Shown one piece after another: positions 30,511 through 42,270 of a DNA stretch of 64,000 nt; within the stretch, counting starts at the first letter, position 1, and each line of letters begins with the position of its first letter. The position numbers and the translations under genes were made by a program. Where the stretch lies: contig WUJK01000001.1 in NCBI GenBank assembly GCA_011317545.1, positions 3,391,001 to 3,455,000 on the forward strand. The letters are read 5' to 3'. The stretch is from Coniella vitis. Its lineage: Eukaryota > Ascomycota > Sordariomycetes > Diaporthales > Schizoparmaceae. The notes below the pieces were generated by a model. It was given only the letters and a program-made list of their open reading frames with translations. It made no database searches and had not been told where the DNA came from.

Positions 30511-32350
30511 TCAAGCCTTGCTCTTCTCCTCTTTGAGCATTTGCCTCTTCCACTGCCAGTACCCCAGCCGTATCCGATCCCATTTCTCCCCCAACCGCTG
30601 CAAACACAAATCGGCTTTGTCCGTCTCACCCTTTTCTGCATAAATCTCTGCCAACAGCTCCAAGCCGTGTGTGCTTTTGACTTCTTCTTCCTCCGTGCCC
30701 AGACTCGTCACAAATTGGCTTGTAAATTCCTCGACAGTGCTGAACTTCCTCCCGCTCTTGACCAACACTCCGCGGAGGTAGTTCCATGGGCTCTGGTTCT
30801 GCGGTGCCCAGAGAATCTTGTCCTCGGCGTACTTGATCTCCCTGTCAATAATCTCGGCTGGTATCTTGGGGTCAAACTGCGTTGGCAGCACTTGCGGTGT
30901 ACTATGCTTTGGGTCCGACAGGACGACAAAGAAGCGATGCGACCAGGCCGAATTATTGCGCACATCCTGGTTGATCAGGTTGTCTGCAGCCTGGATCTCC
31001 GTCTCTCCGAAAATGTCGAGCTTGGGCACCATGTATTGTCTGTATGACCAGACATGGTAGTTTTTGGTGTCCTCCGCTAGGATCCGTGTCAGGAATTCCT
31101 GCTCCGATTTGGCCAGGTCGGCGACTTGGTCTGGGGAGGATTGGATGGTGGGAAAGTAATGCTCCAGAAGCAAGCGGCGGTGGTGCCAGATTTGGTAGTT
31201 TTTGAGGTTGTCGAGTGAGACTTGGTTGAGCCACTCGATTTCCTGAGGCAAAGGTATATTAAGCGCTTGTACAATCGAGAAACGGTACAACCACACGGTG
31301 TAGTGCGCAGGGTTCATGGCGATGATGTCCTGCGTGAGACGGAGACAGCGGGGGGAGTATTCCTTCTTGGCCATTACGGCACGAAGATACGATATAGCTG
31401 TTGTCGCTGTTAGCACAAACACCGTTCCCGGCGCACAAGAAACAAGGCCAAGGCGAACAGACCTTCAGCATAGTCATCTGGGTACGCAATCGCAGCCAGC
31501 GTGCCCTCGCCATCCTCCACCGGCATGGGAATCACATCATCCCAGTCAGGGTTCGAGCTATATTCCCCGGTCTTTTCCCCATAGAGCTCCATCTTGAGTG
31601 CAGCAATCTCTATGCGCCGCAGCCTCTCTTCTTCAATTTCGTCTGCGCTTACAGCGACAGGCTGCTTGGTGCTCGGATCCAGCCACTTGCCGCGCTCGCG
31701 CTCTCTCTTTTCTACAAAAGCGCGATGCTGTACTTCGAGTGCAGCGAGTTGCAGCGCCCTTTCGCTCCTTTTTGCAAACTGTTCCGGAGGGTATTCGCCC
31801 AAATCAGCTCCAAACCGATCTGTACCCCAGCTATAGCTGTCACCGGTAGCGGCGGCGGCGGCACCACTCTTCTTTTTATTCTTAAGCGCTCTATAGGGAA
31901 GACCGCTGGCCTCGTTGACAACCTTCCACGCTTCGCGTTGTGGCTTGGTACCCAACCGCTTGAGGAGACTCGGAGACCGTGTGAAGTGTGCGTTGGCCCA
32001 GACGTTGCGCTCGGCAGGGGAAAGGCCGCTCGGTCCGTTGCTGGCGATGGAGGTGCCGTATGGATTGCCACGAGAATAGACTTGGGCGGATCGCTCTCTG
32101 ACTGTCCTTGGAGACGTATCGTCCTGGGGTTTGGATGCTGCAGGGAAACGAACAAAAAAGAACAGGGCAGCTGTCAACGAAGAGATCGTAGATGACGCAT
32201 GGGAGCGAGCGAGCGCTCTACATAAGTAGGGACGGTCTGGAACCCTGGTGATGCCTCGAACGCAGCTACATGGGAAAAGGGGAATCCGACAGCTTGTGAC
32301 GAACCTTGTATATCTCTTTGTTTCGGCGCTGCCTTCGGCTTGGGCGGCAT
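30511..32350 (-). CDS. RAM2: Protein farnesyltransferase/geranylgeranyltransferase I alpha subunit with ~197-residue N-terminal extension
   Basis: Three exons, complement(30511..31397, 31463..32137, 32305..32350), give 535 residues with consistent phases. The introns have donors GTCTGT (branch GCTAAC) and GTTCGT. The C-terminal ~338 residues are a complete prenyltransferase alpha subunit. It starts near MELYGEKTGEY (residue 198) with DPDWDDV-like family start, followed by five PPTA repeats: AHYTVWLYR, NYQIWHHRR, NYHVWSYRQ, NSAWSHRF and QSPWNYLR. It forms the shared alpha subunit of FTase and GGTase I, which attach isoprenoids to CaaX proteins. The N-terminal 197 residues (MPPKPKAAPKQRD ... 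VWANAHFTRSPSLLKRLG ... long charged helix) are in frame with no intron at the junction. I do not recognise them. An internal ATG at 31592 could yield the ordinary-length protein. Confidence 0.9.
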
Positions 32351-32869
32351 GGCTGCTTGTTAACCTTGGGATGGCGGTTGGTGTTTTGAGTTGTTTGCCT
32401 CTCCAGCTCCACTATGCTCGGCAGGACATCTTGGGCATCTTCCCCACGTAATATTGCAGAGGCTACCCCCTGCCTGCTTCGTCGGCCGTTGGGGCCCGTT
32501 TACGTTGGTGAGAACAATATTAACAGACAATCGATGCCAACAACAAAAGGCTGGCCTGATCCCAATTGTCCTTTTGTCTTTTCTCATAGTCCATTTGCTT
32601 CATTTATTATCATATTAGTACTTTCTTTTTAAGCTACAGATCGTACATGTGGCATTCTCCAACCACAGCCGTGTTAAGATTGTACAAGTGAAGACCACCA
32701 CGACACAAAGCCACCAGACCCGGACACATTTGCATGTACTATGTACAGCGAGTTTTCTTATGGACCATTCGCCAGCCAAACAGAAATTATGTGTGCCTTG
32801 TGACACTGCTTGTCTCTGGCGGCCGCAAGGTGGAACCGTTCCACAGAGCGCACCAGTTGTGGCGTCCGT
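32351..32869. promoter_or_regulatory. Tandem intergenic region: RAM2 promoter and mevalonate kinase 3' end
   Basis: About 520 bp between two minus-strand genes. A dispersed-motif copy, GTACTATGTACAG, is at 32736-32748. No coding frame. Confidence 0.5.
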
Positions 32870-34426
32870 CTAATGTGACTCGACCCTCCAGAACTTCCAG
32901 CCTTCTCTTTCACTGCCGCCTCCGTGGACCCCCACTAGTCTTTCCACGGCCTCGTTGTCCTCTGCAGCCAAGAAGCGCTCGAGGTCAATCTCCATGCCGC
33001 CTTCCTCGTCCTCATCCAGCCCATTCTTGATCACAGCAGGGTAGAGGACGCCCACTCCATCGCCGCCGAGCGTCACCTCGAACTTCTCAAAGTCCTCTTC
33101 GCTTAGACGCTCTTCCAGTCGATCCAGCTTTTCTCTCGCATCTGGTCTGAGTAGTGTAATGGAACAACCACCACCCCCTGCACCAGTGAGCTTGGTCCAT
33201 CCAAGGCCTTCATGGTCCACAAGTGCTCGTATCCTCTCTAGGCGCGGATGTGAAACGCCCAGCGACATGAGCTGCCCATGGTTCAAGGTCATCAATGCGC
33301 CCATCTTTTCCAGGCTTTCCAATTCCGTGCTGTCAAAGTCATCCTCGTCTATCAGAGCTTCTGCTGCTCTTGTAATCTTGTCGATCGTGTCCAGAATGCC
33401 GCCCACAAGTTTTGGTAATTTGTCCTTCAACGCGGCCACCTTGGCCACCTCAAACGCCGTGGACTTGGGTTGTCTTGTATCCACTAGCAAAAGTGGTAAC
33501 TCTGGAAAGTCCCAAAGCGGGCGAACACAAGGTTTGCCATGATCGGTCCGTTGGAAAACGACAGCCTTGCCGTGTGTAGCCACAGTGTTGTCGACTCCTG
33601 ACGGGTTTCCGTGCACTGCCATCTCACCTACGAATGCCCATCTGTTGATGCGCTCCAGTTGTAACCTGGCCTCTTCCTCTGGCTGATCCGGATGCGGTCC
33701 AGAGAGCGCGCGCAGCTGTAGCAGCAATGCTCCCGCGAGACATACCGCAATGGATGCACTACTCCCCAGTCCTTGCCCAATCGGTATAGTAGACCGTAGA
33801 GTATATGAACAGCCAGGAAATGACTGGTTGCCCAGCGAGAGAAATATGTACAAGAACGACATGGCAGCGCCTCTATGAATCTTTTGAATAGACTCTGGCT
33901 TGTCTTCGGATATGTTGGCGAGGTGAGGCTGGATCGCATCGATCAATTCGGGGTCGAGGCTTGTGACGAGATCGTAGTAGTTCTTTTTCTTGGATGGATG
34001 CGAGAATGCGGCCCATGGCAGCTCGTCAATGTTCCATGTGTGAGACATGTTAACATCCGGAAATATCAGAGACACGGTGCGCTTCGACTTGGACAGCGTG
34101 GTGACGAGAAGGTAGGATCGGAGGGATATCGCAGCGGCAATGGCGGCCTGGAGTTGAGCGGATGCGGTTAGCAGTCTCTTCCGTTTCAACACTTATTACC
34201 TTCGAGGACGAGGTCGCGTCGAATGCGAAAAACTTGCCTTGCCGTGGACGACTGCGTGCTCGCCGAAGAGGATTACTTTTGCCGGCGCTGACACCATAAA
34301 GGCTGGCATCATGGGACTCGACATTTTGCGCGAGAGCGCTTTGCGATGGTGCGAATTGCCATTGACAGCGTTCCCATTAGCACCATCCCCGTTGATGCCA
34401 TTCACGCCATTGACTTCTGCAGCCAT
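32870..34426 (-). CDS. ERG12: Mevalonate kinase
   Basis: Two exons, complement(32870..34147, 34238..34426), encode 488 residues. The intron 34148-34237 is of GC-AG type: AAG before donor GCAAGT, branch GCTAAC, acceptor CCAG. Splicing restores the family signature [28 protein letters not shown] exactly. The GHMP ATP-binding loop is PIGQGLGSSASIAV and the C-terminal glycine motif is KLTGAGGGGCS. The enzyme phosphorylates mevalonate with ATP in the cytosolic sterol/isoprenoid pathway. The first ~40 residues are Asn/Gly/Val-rich (NGVNGINGDG) and probably disordered, longer than in yeast. It sits in tandem behind the farnesyltransferase alpha gene, same strand. Confidence 0.96.
34148..34237 (-). 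other. GC-AG intron of mevalonate kinase
   Basis: The donor reads AAG/GCAAGT instead of GT. The rest matches consensus, the branch is GCTAAC and the acceptor CCAG. No alternative GT donor nearby keeps both the frame and the conserved [11 protein letters not shown] sequence. Confidence 0.9.
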
Positions 34427-35822
34427 GGCTGGATTGCTCTGATACGCGGTGAGGTATCGTCGACGTTATTGCAATGATCGTGATGCGCTTGGGTCAAAGG
34501 GACCGCTCCGTTGTCCTCGGCAATGATGATGATGATGATGATGCTGCTGCTGCTGCCCCCAATTCTCGCGCGTGACAGAACCGTGTCAGGCAGTAGGCAG
34601 TGCGCGAAATCGACCGGGTCTGGTCTAGAGCGGCACCACGGCTGCGCCGGCTTATTACTTCATATACAGTACAAAAGCGTGTTCGAGGCGGGACTGGACG
34701 AGTCGAGGGATGATAAGCAGAAGCAGCCCCCTTCGATGAGTTTTTGGGCGCGATGCAGCACCGAGAACGAGAAAAGAGGGCGCAACCAATTGGCGAGTGG
34801 CCACGAAGGATAAATGAAAGCACAGAAAGTATTAGGCACAACGGCAAGAAGAAAAGAAGCACGCCACAGCGCTGTCGTCCATTGGATTGGCGCGTAGGCA
34901 TTCGCAGGTGACTGCACCACCACCTAGCCAAGCGTCCACCAGGGTCCGACTCATTATATGGGGCAGATGCAATTTCGAGGATCGCCAGTAGCACCACGTT
35001 ACTACTATTGCACGGGCCAATTCTTTGTTGGGGCCTCGCGTTGGGACAGCGACCAGGGGGCTGGTTTAGTGGACGGGATGCGCTGTGCGGACCAAGCAGG
35101 CTGCGGAAGCGTCCAATAACCAATGCCGGCCCCCCCAAAAGGCCCCAGGCCCCCTGCAGAGGGTCATATAAAACTTGGAGGTCATCACAGTCGCTGCTAT
35201 TCCCATTGGGCGCTCCAAGGCATTTACCCCAGCCTTGCTGCTGCTCCAGCAGGTGTCTGGCCTCATTGCTTTATAAGGCTCGAGGATACCTGGTCAGACT
35301 GAGCCGGTTGCCAGGGCTCTTTCCAAGCCGTGATACCCTTTAACGCAAACGTAAGGTTAAGTATGCGGTACCAGGTCAGTTTCCTTTGGTGGACGATGGG
35401 TTCGTTCGAGCAGAAACGACACACGTATCACCCAGTTGCTCGACAGAGGGTGGAGAGACAATAACTCGTCCTGCCGAGGTATCAGTTGGAGATGGTGCAG
35501 CACAATCCTGGTCGAGGAACCCTTGTCCGATACATTTGCACTACATAGTACAAAGGCTCAACTGGCCAGCCCCATCATTGCGTTTTCCCGACGACTACAG
35601 TACCTCACGACTGCGAACCGTCACACTTTTGTCATCTCACATTGGAACTCGTCAGACTCGCTGGTAGAACAGAGAGACCAGATAACCGGCTAACTCGATG
35701 GATAAGTATCGATCTAACACAAAATACCAGCCCATTGCTCAACAACTGATTCCCCGCGCCACGAACTATCTCGAATCAAAGCACAACAGCCATCCTTCTC
35801 GCCTCGCTCCCTGAACTCGCAC
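34427..35822. other. Intergenic region between ERG12 and polygalacturonase
   Basis: About 1.4 kb with no recognisable gene. It carries a (ATG)n-(CTG)n microsatellite at about 34524-34555. A dispersed-motif copy, TACATAGTACA, lies at 35542-35552. The ERG12 promoter and polygalacturonase 3' UTR must lie here. Confidence 0.5.
34524..34555. repeat. ATG/CTG trinucleotide microsatellite
   Basis: About seven ATG units followed by about four CTG units, roughly 100-130 bp upstream of the ERG12 start on the minus strand. Confidence 0.9.
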
Positions 35823-37216
35823 CTAAGAGCAGGAGATGCCGCTGGGGACGTTGGTACAGTCGCTGTACGTCTTTCCACCAGTGACGTCGACGTCGGTCCA
35901 AGTCCAGTCCGAGCAAGCATCGTCGCCGCAAGCGATAACAATGTTGTATCCAGTGCTTTCGACACCGTCCGTGCCAGAGATGTTCTCCAGCTTCAGGTCG
36001 GTGATGGGGATGCCAGTGCTGGGAGTGCCGCCGTCCAGGTCACCGCCATCGTAGTTTTGCTCAATCAAGATACCGTATCTGAAACAAGGAAGGGGAGTTA
36101 GTACGCAAGCGCGCGAGTATATCTACTGTACTCCAAAGAAAACGTACTTGGAGATGTCGGTGAGGGTGATGTCCTCATAAGTGACACCAGAGATGGTACC
36201 AGTGTCTCCCTCGGTAGCCTTGATGCGGATACCTAGAAGCGGAAGATAAGTCAGCCATCACACTTCACTCGCCCTCTCCCCCAAAGATACTTGCCCCCGA
36301 GACTTACCGTTCACAGAGCTCGTGACCTCGTTATTGTAGAACAGGATGGTCTCGACAGTGTTGTCGTCACGGCCGCCAACAGAACCAATCGACAGACCAT
36401 GGCCACCAGAGCAGACCGAGTTCTCAAAAGTAATGTCGGTACCCGAGTTGATAGCGACACAGTCATCCTGGTTGTACACGTTGGCACCCGTGATCACAAC
36501 GCTGGTCGACTCGCTAATGTCGAAACCGTCCGTGTTCTTGCCAAGCGAGTCACCATCCTCGTTGTTGATAGTCATGTCGGTGATGGTCAGACCATCGGCA
36601 TTGTCAATGGAGACAGCCTGTATGGGCGTGTTGTAAAGGTACAGATCGGTGATGGTCGAGTCAGTCAGACTGTGTGCGTAAAAGAACTTGGGCTTGGTCA
36701 CACCGCCGCTGCCTCCCTCGCCATCCCAATAGTCCTGGCCGTTGCCGTTCAGGTACGCGCCCGAGGCACCCTTGATGGTGATGCCGGTACCCTCAATCTG
36801 AAGGAGGGGGCCGTCCCACTCAGCATACTCCCAGGATGTCTCGCCCTCGAAGATGACCTACAAGCCACGAACAAAGCAGGTTAGCAAGAGTATCATGCGC
36901 CGCGCAAGAAAGTGTTCAGCAACCGCAAAGGGCCAGGAAAGGGGTCGGGGACGCAGAAAAAACTCACAGTAGTGTCCTCCTCCATGTCAGACAAGTTCAG
37001 AGTCACACCAGAGGGAACAGTCAGGGCAGACAAGACAATGGTCTCGCAGCTCTTTTGCGATTTACTGGCGAGGGAGTATCCATTGGATCCAGAGAAGGTA
37101 CAGCTGGTGGCCCTCTTGGCAGCCCGGGCCTTGGACAGATCCGGAGGCGCGGTGGGCGCGGGCATGGGCACTGCCATGGCAGATGCCGCGAGAGCGGCCA
37201 CGATCAGGGACAGCAT
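35823..37216 (-). CDS. Secreted endopolygalacturonase (GH28)
   Basis: Four exons, complement(35823..36078, 36148..36232, 36308..36857, 36968..37216), give 379 residues. The donors are GTGAGT, GTAAGT and GTACGT, and all phases agree. The N-terminus [21 protein letters not shown] is a signal peptide, followed by a short pro-region ending near KRATSC. All GH28 active-site motifs are present: NTDGFDI, DDC (QDDCVAIN), GHG ([12 protein letters not shown]) and RIK (GIRIKA). The enzyme hydrolyses internal alpha-1,4-galacturonan bonds of pectin outside the cell. The start at 37216 is the first ATG and gives the best signal peptide. A TATA-like box reads on the minus strand at about 37352-37359, 135 bp upstream. 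Confidence 0.95.
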
Positions 37217-40212
37217 ATTGAAGAGACAGGCAGGCAGACAAGCGAACAAGAGATGGAAGATGGAGTCGCTATGGCAATCTTGTCAAAAGAGGACAGACCT
37301 GCTTCTCCAAGGGCTCGAGAGTCTGTTCCAAGCCGGGCTGCCAAGCCTTTTTTATATTCTCGCCAACGGGTGGCATTCACGAATCCCTCAACCTCCGCTC
37401 GTCACGTCGGCTTCACATTTCGATTCACAAATCTATCTACAAGCGTCCTCCAGAGATGGACTAGCACACTGCAACAGCTTATCACAGCAAAGCTCGTCGT
37501 ACTCAGTGGGGTTATAGAAGTGCCACTATAGGGTCTGAAGAGCCGTTTCCGGCGTCCGTCTCCGTAATTGAAGGAACCAGAGTCCTCCAATAGCAGAGTA
37601 TGTGAGGTTCTCGTGGGGGCCAATCCTGCGATGTCGAGATAGACCGACGATTCTCTGCCTGCAATTGCTGGGAAACAGAAATCCAGCAGCCAAAACAATA
37701 AGCCCCCAATCGGAGGCGCACCTGGCCCCTATCTCATTTCGTCCATTTATGGCAGGTCATGCCTCTCTGTACACCGTCCTCCTCGCAACTGGCACCTCAA
37801 AAACGCTGGCAGGGAGCCGCGTATCCGCATCGTCAATGTTGAGACGTCTTGTGTGCTTGATAGGCTAGGATCCTGGTACGACCTGCTCTTGCAACCTGCA
37901 ACCTGCACGGGGCTGCAAAGCCAAAGCAGTGCCGAAATGTAGACACAAATACCGGCATTTCGCAAGCCGGTGATTGTGGGGGAAGAAATGGGTTTCTTGA
38001 TTGGTGGTAAATCCAGCCACCCTCGTCCACATGTCTAACACAATCATTACGGAGGATAAGCAAAAGAAGAGCACTAAACATGAGGATGTGCAAGCGTACA
38101 TGCTGGTTAGCTTGCCATGACCTAAATCGTGCGCGGAGTGGTCGCCTCCAAACGCGAAGCGAAAGTAACCATTACAGAAGATTCATGGCGACGAACAGCA
38201 ATACTATGTCTGCCGCTCTGCGTGGGCCAGGGGATCCGCAGACTAAGAATGCAACAGTGCCATGGCGCTCATCATTACTTAATAAGGAAGAGAGCGGGTT
38301 ATCTTTTGGATAAATTGGAGTGTTAAGTACTACGGCATGAGCGCGAAAGATGCAGTATCTGTGAGCAACTTGCCTAACCTCGGATGTCCGAATTACCGGT
38401 CTCCGCGCGTAGTATGTAGTCTACTCGCTCTAGCTGCCAGTCACATCGCGATTCTGAGCGTGTGGCCAAGAGACTTCTTCGATTATATACCACGATGTGA
38501 ATTATGCAAGCTGGTTGGCCAACGCAATCTCAAGGGGCAAACGACGTCTTATGCTCGTCGAACAGGGGACCGCAGACGGGCGGAAACGGGACTCTCCACA
38601 TGATTGCTAGTATTTCAACTAGATTTCACTTGCATATTTGGTATCAGTCTTTGATATTTCATCATTGGCGCCCTGGCCAAAGCCTGGGTTATATGGACCC
38701 GATAGCCCAAAACAAGAGATGTCTGATACTGCGTTACCCTGAGGAAGGATCGAACTAATAAGTGACGCGTGGTCCTCACACTCGCGGGCCAAAAAGAAAT
38801 GGAGCACGAAAAGAAATGGAGCAAGAAGCCATTGCACAATGTAGCGGAGGCAGGTGATCAGACACGATAACCCACCAGGCGAGCAGTTTCGGTAACGCCT
38901 CATGACGGGCGTCCTGAAGATATATACACGCAGTCAACACGTCCGCATCCACTGTCCGATAGTATTGGATTCACTTTCATCGAATGTCGGATGCGGCTCA
39001 GTCTCTTGCAGTTTTGATGGCTTGGTATTCGTCTTCTTTGCAGATGTGATGGCTTGGCTGCCTGTTATCCGTCTTGGCGTGGGGGTTGCGGAACAAGCCG
39101 ACACAATAACGAGCAGGGCAGCCCTTCCTGCTCAAGCAAAGGACAAAATCATGGATGTGTCTACGCAGTCAAGAAAGGGAAAAAGCGGAATGTTAGCGTA
39201 TCACATAACGGCCCTTCTTCGCGGCGCAGCCCTAGTGCCGGATGCCTTGCTGTCTCGGAGAGGATCCTGTATCATCTAACTGGTGGACAGACTGTCAACA
39301 AGTGCTCCGGAGAAATCACGCTGCTCGGGGGGTTCTGCTGTCGGTTCATTTCGAGGGCTCTTTTGTGGGCTTTGATCCAGTATTCGTATTCTCAAGCGAG
39401 AGCGAGCTCTTCTGCTTGAAACAAACCAGTGATAACATCACAGATACTTGTCGAACCAGATATCGGTCCAGCACTCAGGGCTGCACTACGAGCGAGGTCT
39501 CCATCCATACCCGCTATGGCGAACATGAGGGAAACAAGGCAAAAGGTTGCAGCCAAGTGGAGTGAGATGCACTTTGGAAAAGCTCCAGCTCGATATTAGA
39601 CAGCCACTCGCAGTGTTGACCCCAAGATCTCGTGCAGCATCGTATTGGAGTCCGAGAACATTCATTCGGCGGTAAATCAGAGGATTATTTCTGAGAAGGG
39701 ATGAGGCAACATGGTACGTTCGATCGACTTTCCGAGACATCGCTGAATGGCGTAGAAGGTGCAATCGAGAGCAGGTGAGCCCAGCGAGCAATGCTTGCGA
39801 ATCTGAACTTCTCAGATGTTGATAAGGGCGTCGTTCTCCCGGAAACTGTACCCGCAGGACGAAGCCAGTCAAAAGTCGGGGACACCATGCGATCCGTCGG
39901 TTGGTCGTGATCCACTGCTTGTCCAGATCTGTCCATGGCGGAGTGTGTTGATAAGTACGTGATCACAATTCCCCAACGAAGCAATGCAGTGGCCCAATGA
40001 ATGGTTGAGACAGCCTTTTCTGGCTTTCTGTGAGTTCAATTGCACGGTATCCCTAGACGCCCAGTACTGAAATGCTCCCGTCCGAACTGCAGACGAGATG
40101 GCCCTTCCCTTTATTTGACAACTTTGCTGTCATGTATTGCTTGCTCAACCATCTTGCAAAACAAACCCACGTTAAACCGTCGAAGAACACATTATTCGCT
40201 CGTTCTCTGAGC
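37217..40212. other. 3-kb region with no gene seen
   Basis: Contains the polygalacturonase promoter (TATA-like box near 37355) and then about 2.7 kb of short frames without motifs. Composition around 38.3-39.9 kb resembles the degenerate block at 5-20 kb, so a decayed element is possible but unproven. Confidence 0.45.
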
Positions 40213-40662
40213 TTAAGCGGTCTTGGGCTTGCGCTCGCGCTTGGAAACCTCCTTGATCTGCAGGTCTATTCAAAATATATGTTTAGCAAAATGCCATTGC
40301 AATATTGTCGGGAGTCGGGGCATCATACTAGGAGGCAGCGACTGCTTGAGCTTCTCGGCCTTCTCGGCGTCCTTGAGGGCCAAGGTGTACAGGTGCTTAG
40401 AGCATCGGACCTTGAACTTGATCAGGGAGTTCTTCTTGTTCTTCTTGATCCGGGCGGCTGGAAACACAATCACATCGTCAGATCGGGGGTTTCCCTAAGA
40501 GAGGGTGCTGTGGATTTCTTCGTTGCGATTCAAACGTACAGGAAGCGTCCTTGCGCCGGCAGATCTCGATGAACTGTTTTGCCTAGAGTCAGTCGACTGT
40601 CGTGAAAGAATTGAAAGTGTCAATATTCTTACCTTCTTGATGTCGCTAACTTCCTGGGCCAT
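40213..40662 (-). CDS. RPL38: 60S ribosomal protein eL38
   Basis: Four short exons, complement(40213..40265, 40329..40457, 40540..40573, 40633..40662), encode 81 residues. The introns have donors GTAAGA, GTACGT and GTATGA. The spliced protein reads [21 protein letters not shown] and continues with [26 protein letters not shown] and [10 protein letters not shown] to the basic C-terminus KRERKPKTA. This is the whole eL38 family length. It is a structural protein of the large cytosolic ribosomal subunit. The first two exons are only 30 and 34 nt. It is divergent from the 94-residue gene at 41.2 kb, and the leader is short and poly-C. Confidence 0.95.
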
Positions 40663-41208
40663 TTTGACGGTTTGGGGGGGTTTTCGATTGACCGGGTTGT
40701 TGGGCAATGGCAGGTACTGTCGTCTCCTCGATGATCAATGCACGGCTGTGAATTTCGGTGGAGGTGAGAATTTTGTGGGAGTCGCTCTTTGCCCGCCCAG
40801 AACCACTGGGCAGGGATGCAGCCAGTACACTGGTACATAGATCTGTCAGCTAGCGCTTGTGGCTGGCACCTGTGGTGTGGCTGTGCCCACTGCTTATATA
40901 ACCCATCGGCTCTCCGCCTAGAAGCGTCATCCTCGTCCTCACCAGCCTATACAGTTACATAGTCCGGTTGCGCCAGATAGTTGCTCCGTATTATCCTGGA
41001 CTGTGGGAAGACACGCTGGCCTGAGAACAAGTGGCTCTTTCAGCGTCTACAGAGAAACTTACATATATTTCTAGCAATCTTCCACTTCAGACGTCTCAAT
41101 CCGACCAGCCCGACTGTGCTTTTGTCACTTTCCGTATCCCTACTGAGGTACCGCCAGCCGCCCCATCCCCTACCGCGCAGTATTCGAGATACGCGTTTCT
41201 ACGACAAA
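40663..41208. promoter_or_regulatory. Bidirectional promoter eL38 / small SAP-like protein gene
   Basis: These 546 bp separate divergent starts. A C-run (plus-strand GGGGGGG near 40675) sits in the eL38 leader. The region also includes a TTATATAA-like sequence near 40894 on the plus strand. No coding frame. Confidence 0.4.
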
Positions 41209-41668
41209 ATGCCAACTCCTCTTGATAATGCAATGAGGTCTAAGGTACGTTATAGTGCTATTTGTTATAGCGACATCAGCTGATGGTGCAAGGAGCGCGA
41301 ACAGAACCTGTTCCTGGGTATGTCTAGTAGCACGACTTATAGTTTGAATGTGTAATATCTGACCTGCACCATTAGCCTTCGGCAGCCTGGTGACAGCCGT
41401 TGGAATCTGGTCTATCTGGGGTGGAGACATGTTTCCGTCAGAGGAGGATCCAAAAGGTGACCCAGAAACTTGGACACGTGAGGAACTGCGAAGATGGCTT
41501 GCTGCTGTACGTGGTCATACACTTTGAATTCCGGAGCGAACCCTGGATTGGCGAACGTTACTAACAGCGGCCTAGAGAGATCTCCATCCGCAGGACAATG
41601 ATACGAGGGATCAGCTCCTTGAACGAGTCAAAGCCAATCTCCGGATCCCTCGGAGAACTCATCCTTAG
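41209..41668 (+). CDS. Small single-TM protein with SAP/Ish1-like helix-turn-helix motif
   Basis: Four exons, 41209..41244, 41293..41317, 41376..41506 and 41576..41668, encode 94 residues. All three introns are under 70 bp with donors GTACGT, GTATGT and GTACGT; branch CTAAC is visible in the third. Phases close perfectly at a TAG. Residues ~18-36 (LFLAFGSLVTAVGIWSIWGG) form one membrane span. Residues ~52-84 (WTREELRRWLAARDLHP ... RDQLLERVKANL) match the SAP/Ish1-like pattern of two short helices. No signal peptide is seen. The gene does not stand out in single-frame views because its longest exon is 131 nt. I cannot name an orthologue; it resembles a conserved uncharacterised fungal family, probably of mitochondrial or ER membrane. 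Confidence 0.8.
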
Positions 41669-42270
41669 GGGCTTTTGGTACGGTGCTCCGAGTGTGGTAT
41701 TGCTGGTGAAGGTTGTTCTCGATATGTGCCAATACACTGCTTGTTTAGCATGCACAATCACCAAAAACTCCTGTGTTTGTCCTAGGCTGTAAGCACGTTG
41801 CAGTACAGTGAGTTGACCATTGACAAATTGGAACGATTTCAGAGACAATAGCGCCCGTCGTTCACCGCACGTGGACTGAGAAAGGGCTCTGATAAAGGAT
41901 TGATCTTGCAAAAGGTCGACTGGGTTTTATACCGAAATCCAAGGGACAATATGTACTAAACATAGGCTTGACTTTCTACGTACTATGTACATAGTTGTAA
42001 CGCATGCGTCAGTGAAAGGCACCCAGAGCCGGCCCACTGTAAATTGCCCGGGCCAATCATCAGGAGGGACTACAGTGCCGAAACACACAGGTCCCTGCCG
42101 AGCTGAACCGTCTGTCAGCAAACGCCCGTTGGAGAGACACCTTGGCCTTGATCTCCCAAAGATCAGCAATCCGCGTGCCTTGTCCTCCCACTTACTTTGG
42201 GCATGCGGTCGTGAGCGCATACCACGTACTCTCACTTTCGACGGTCGCGACACTCGCGCAGTGGCCCGCC
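41669..42270. promoter_or_regulatory. Ste24 upstream region
   Basis: About 600 bp without a gene. A long copy of the dispersed palindrome (TACTATGTACATAGT) lies at 41981-41995. Confidence 0.5.

Noticed and set aside
38745..38765. Minus-strand GTTCGATCC, another B-box-like sequence
   Set aside because: Flanking bases do not form tRNA arms.
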